Part shown: piece after piece, positions 62,559-64,000 of the stretch
Position numbering within the stretch: the stretch's first letter is position 1
Layout of the letters: every line of letters starts with the position of its first letter
Assembly: GCF_020509005.1 (NCBI RefSeq)
Contig: NC_063017.1
Location: 4,836,001 to 4,900,000, forward strand
DNA length: 64,000 nucleotides
Direction of reading: 5' to 3'
Source of the DNA: Fulvia fulva
Lineage: Eukaryota; Ascomycota; Dothideomycetes; Mycosphaerellales; Mycosphaerellaceae
Notes under the pieces: model-generated
The model's input: the letters and a program-made list of their open reading frames with translations, nothing else
What the model was told of the DNA's origin: nothing
Database searches by the model: none
Position numbers and translations under genes: made by a program

Positions 62559-63785
62559 TTTTGTTGGGTTTGAGGTGGTTGTACGGCTTGTTGGTGAGCT
62601 TTGGAATGAAGGACTGGATACAAAGGAAATACAAAGGAGATAAGGAAATAGAGGTTGGTTTGGTTGGTGGTTTGGGTGGTAAGTTGTTGTTGCTTGGTGG
62701 TGAGAGGTTGAGCTTGAGGTGCAACAGTGGCTCTTATATCGATCTGAGGTAGTACAATTCTCAACCAGAGCACGTACCTTGCTGCTGCATATTCCACACC
62801 TACTTGCCCCGCCATCACACTCTTCGTGTGGGCACTGTTGTGCCAATCCTAAGATAGGATCATCGCAAAGACGGCCTGCGGTACGAAGCTCGCGTTACCT
62901 CGCCACCAACATGTTGCCAAGCTCGCTGTCTGGGCATCTTATGTCTTGGTATGCATAGGAAGCTGCTGGAGCCAATCGTTCGAGAGAATGAATGCGAAGG
63001 ATCGAATCCGGAGCCAGCTGAGCCTACGGAGGGCTATGTTTCGAAGCGCGCCACGTGCATGCACGTTATATGTGTCAGCATCAAGAATAGTCGTTGGAGA
63101 TTTACAATCTTCTCCACGTTGCTGTGTGTAACTCGAGGAAGATCACTAACCATAATGCCAAATTTCCGCTGATGGTACATCATGGTCCAGACTGGGCTGC
63201 CGGAACGACCAGAGCCCTGTATTCCCGCGAGCGAATAAGACTTATGGATGCCTTTCGTATGGAACTCACCGACGAACTGAGATGTCTTCACATCGAAGGT
63301 GTGAGACAGCCAAGAGTATCGCGGACGTGCCTTATCCTGCCTCCAGTAATCGTCGCATGCCAGACACTGCAGTAGCATGTTTTGCATAGCCTGGCTTATA
63401 TTATCGTCGCTTCAGCCACATGATTTTGAGGCTAGAGCTCGTCGCTGGTCATTGATGCCTAGACCGCCACGTCGCACAACATCTTGCACGTCAGATCCCG
63501 CCGTGTAGATGTATGTTCCGACTTGGAATCTGACAGGAGCATCTCCATGTGGTCCGGAGTGTTGAGCACCGGATCCGGTAGGAGACTGGTGAAAGTTGGC
63601 TTAGCAAGCCACTGGTAGTCCCTGTCCAGCTGTAAGTATTCCAATGAACGGTCTGTTAGACGCAGATGAGCGTCGCGACATGAAACGCAATTTGATAAAG
63701 TCGCTAATACGCTTGTAATGACATCTATTCGTGGTCGCAAATGCAAACGCCAGTGGGTATCTCGTCAAACTTTTGGCTCGAGGCC
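62559..63785. other. 1.2-kb spacer, nothing recognised
   Basis: Upstream region of the two-repeat protein at the left; otherwise short frames without family features on either strand. Confidence 0.4.
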
Positions 63786-64000
63786 TTACTTGGCCACACC
63801 GTCGTCGCCGTTGAAACAGTCGGTAAAGGCCTTGTTGTGCTTGTTTGAAGCGTGCTCGCCCAGCATCTTCTGGCTGGTGGTGCTCTGGAAGTCCTGGAAG
63901 CAGGTCTTGCATTTGATGGACTTGGCGGCGAGGTTCTACACCCGTCAGTCTTCTTCACTCCACAGTCTGTCGTCGTGATGAGTTGAAAGTGCGTACAGAT
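63786..64000 (-). CDS. Small zinc-finger protein (At2g23090/DUF1909-like), 3' end only
   Basis: The last exon 63935-63786 encodes 49 residues beginning NLAAKSIKCKTCFQDFQST, then EHASNKHNKAFTDCF, a single C2H2-type finger (C-x2-C...H-x4-H) with the spacing of the small eukaryotic family that pairs an N-terminal KxRxR region with one finger. The preceding intron is 63936-63996 (GTACGC donor, GACTGACG branch, TGTAG acceptor). The upstream exon runs off the window. Probably a short, abundant nucleic-acid-associated protein; exact role unknown. Confidence 0.75.

Noticed and set aside
61918..62724. Long His/Arg/Pro-rich frames overlapping the two-repeat secreted protein
   Set aside because: Extreme composition, same region as a well-supported gene; GC-skewed shadow frames.
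1..64000. CRISPR arrays, bacterial-type operons or ribosome-binding sites
   Set aside because: None seen; spliced genes and eukaryotic families throughout.

Overview
The window looks like nuclear DNA of a filamentous ascomycete, most likely a Dothideomycete (class inferred, not proven). The reasons are many short introns (mostly 47-66 nt) with GTRNGT-type donors, CTRAC branch sites and YAG acceptors; a Tad-like LINE; a patch of RIP-mutated repeat; and fungal families such as UstYa-like oxidases, GT90/CAP10, RIT1, Zn2Cys6 and Fungal_trans-type regulators and 7TM rhodopsin-like membrane proteins. Genes were assembled by hand from splice signals. Most multi-exon models sum to a multiple of three, which supports them.

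Layout. 1-5.15 kb: a LINE whose second ORF keeps one frame for 3.2 kb but carries 13 nonsense codons, 11 of them TAG. 5.2-14.8 kb: gene-poor, with a dispersed 350-bp repeat, a secreted Ser/Cys-rich repeat protein, and several hypothetical genes with degenerate Cys/His zinc-finger-like units. 14.8-23 kb: a sulfotransferase-like gene with a TGA, an MFS transporter with a TGA in its last helix, an intact regulator-like gene, a Zn2Cys6 relic with TAG stops, and an FMN-dependent 2-hydroxyacid dehydrogenase with a peroxisomal C-terminus. 23.3-33.5 kb: second copy of the 350-bp repeat, GT90 glycosyltransferase, a frameshifted small NTF2-like gene, a probable GPI protein, a frameshifted MFS transporter, a GH16-like secreted protein and an aldehyde dehydrogenase.

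34.9-44.5 kb is the most cluster-like part: an FAD monooxygenase, a UstYa-family gene, a 57-residue secreted peptide gene (two exons), a second UstYa-family gene, a 7TM membrane protein and an aromatic-type aminotransferase. Monooxygenase, paired UstYa proteins and a small secreted peptide together recall fungal dikaritin-type RiPP clusters, so this may be an undescribed RiPP pathway. 45.5-49.5 kb: LCCL-domain membrane protein with a Ser-Asp tract, and a Cys-rich secreted protein.

49.95-56.48 kb: a strongly RIP-like repeat island with three copies of a 184-bp LTR-like unit. A 4,732-bp Ty1/copia element with identical 218-bp LTRs and a 5-bp target duplication has inserted into one of them. Despite the identical LTRs its coding frames contain seven internal TAG codons, a truncated integrase and a gag frameshift.

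57.2-64 kb: UBC7-type E2 enzyme, a tRNA-Pro(UGG) gene, RIT1 (initiator-tRNA ribosyl-phosphate transferase), an F-box-like protein, a two-repeat secreted protein and the 3' exon of a small zinc-finger protein. The tRNA gene is exceptional. It folds only after removing two inserts with complete spliceosomal-intron signals plus an ordinary tRNA intron at position 37/38.
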